Program-made: the position numbers and the translations under genes
The notes under the pieces: generated by a model
Database searches by the model: none
The model's input: only the letters and a program-made list of their open reading frames with translations
What the model was told of the DNA's origin: nothing
Shown here: in pieces, positions 46,709 through 46,957 of the stretch
Layout of the letters: the number at the start of each line of letters is the position of its first letter
Numbering within the stretch: position 1 is the stretch's first letter
From: DASUTB01 sp036374835
GTDB lineage: Bacteria > Actinomycetota > Actinomycetes > Jiangellales > Jiangellaceae
DNA: 46,957 nt
NCBI GenBank assembly: GCA_036374835.1
Contig: DASUTB010000094.1
Location: 1-46,957, forward strand
Direction: 5' to 3'

Positions 46709-46767
46709 GCTTTGCGCGTCTTACGGCCGTGGTTTGGCCGGGGATTGCCAGCTTTACGTGATCATTC
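46709..46767. repeat. Palindromic repeat type B4 (single arm), at the ABC ATPase stop
   Basis: The segment resembles the left arm plus interior of the element at 41739-41828, read on the opposite strand, and ends TTTACGTGATCATTCT. No second arm is found upstream, so it is a half element. The ATPase stop (46762-46764) lies inside it, again as GAA TGA TCA CGT on the gene strand. Confidence 0.75.
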
Positions 46768-46956
46768 TGCGGGGACGGTGTCGGGGACGATACGGCCGTC
46801 GCGCAGCTCCACGACACGGTCGGCGAGGTCCATCATGACCGGGTCGTGCGTCGCGACGACGGCGGTCATCTCGCGCTCGTGGACGAGGTCGCGGATCAGG
46901 TCCATCACCGCACGTCCGGTATGCAGGTCCAGCTGGCCGGTCGGCTCGTCGGCGAT
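46762..46956 (-). CDS. ABC transporter ATP-binding protein, C-terminal part (cut by window edge)
   Basis: The 64 visible residues begin IADEPTGQLDLHTGRAVMDL, which holds the Walker B glutamate and D loop. They continue with VVATHDPVMM, the switch histidine, then LADRVVELRDGRIV and a short end PDTVPAE. This ending is typical of the LolD/MacB-type ATPases that work with FtsX-like permeases. The rest lies beyond the window, so no partner can be named. The last Glu codon and stop are within the palindromic repeat at 46709-46767. Confidence 0.9.
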   Translation of the reverse strand: MADEPTGQLDLHTGRAVMDLIRDLVHEREMTAVVATHDPVMMDLADRVVELRDGRIVPDTVPAE

Positions 46957-46957
46957 C

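Overview
The window is high-GC DNA with tightly packed, often 4-bp-overlapping genes, many GTG starts and actinobacterial-type families (a DUF222/13E12-like HNH tail, PaaX regulator, KorAB, secreted and lipoprotein signals). It comes from the chromosome of an actinomycete (Actinomycetota). I cannot place it below phylum. No phage, plasmid, insertion-sequence transposase or CRISPR array is visible.

Layout: (1) 1-1.9 kb: the tail of an HNH endonuclease gene, tRNA-Tyr, yajQ and htpX. (2) 2.1-10.6 kb, all minus strand: a PaaX-type regulator followed by an SDR dehydrogenase, an amidohydrolase-family enzyme, an acyl-CoA ligase, a MaoC hydratase and a four-gene ABC importer. This looks like a complete uptake-and-CoA-dependent catabolism cassette for an unidentified acid. 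(3) 10.7-20.2 kb, minus strand: a complex I operon in the order nuoA-B-C-H-(small membrane ORF)-I-J-K-L-M-N that lacks nuoD, nuoE, nuoF and nuoG. (4) 20.5-26.5 kb, plus strand: a secreted serine-hydrolase-like protein, a methyltransferase, and the 2-oxoacid:ferredoxin oxidoreductase genes korA and korB. A 2-oxoacid:ferredoxin enzyme beside a complex I lacking its NADH-oxidising module suggests ferredoxin-fed respiration, but this is inference. (5) 26.5-30.6 kb: a broken TetR-like gene beside an inverted-repeat element, a small methyltransferase, and a single-chain alpha-beta glycyl-tRNA synthetase. (6) 30.9-37.7 kb, plus strand: an export-type ABC system with a NEW3-domain surface protein, then deoC with two coupled aldehyde dehydrogenase genes, the second an inactive-looking half protein. 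(7) 37.7-46.96 kb: a NUDIX-GNAT fusion, a small secreted protein, a CapA-like protein, an LtrA membrane protein, a glycolate-oxidase-like FAD enzyme, adenosine deaminase, a BCCT transporter and the tail of an ABC ATPase.

The most unusual signal is non-coding. At least eight palindromic or hairpin elements share an outer-stem core like GATCACGT(T/A) and sit at gene boundaries. In three unrelated minus-strand genes the element edge supplies the last Glu codon and the TGA stop in the same phase (GAA TGA). In nuoK a related hairpin with perfect 19-bp arms is translated as part of a C-terminal extension. This looks like a dispersed repeat family adapted to, or targeted at, gene ends.
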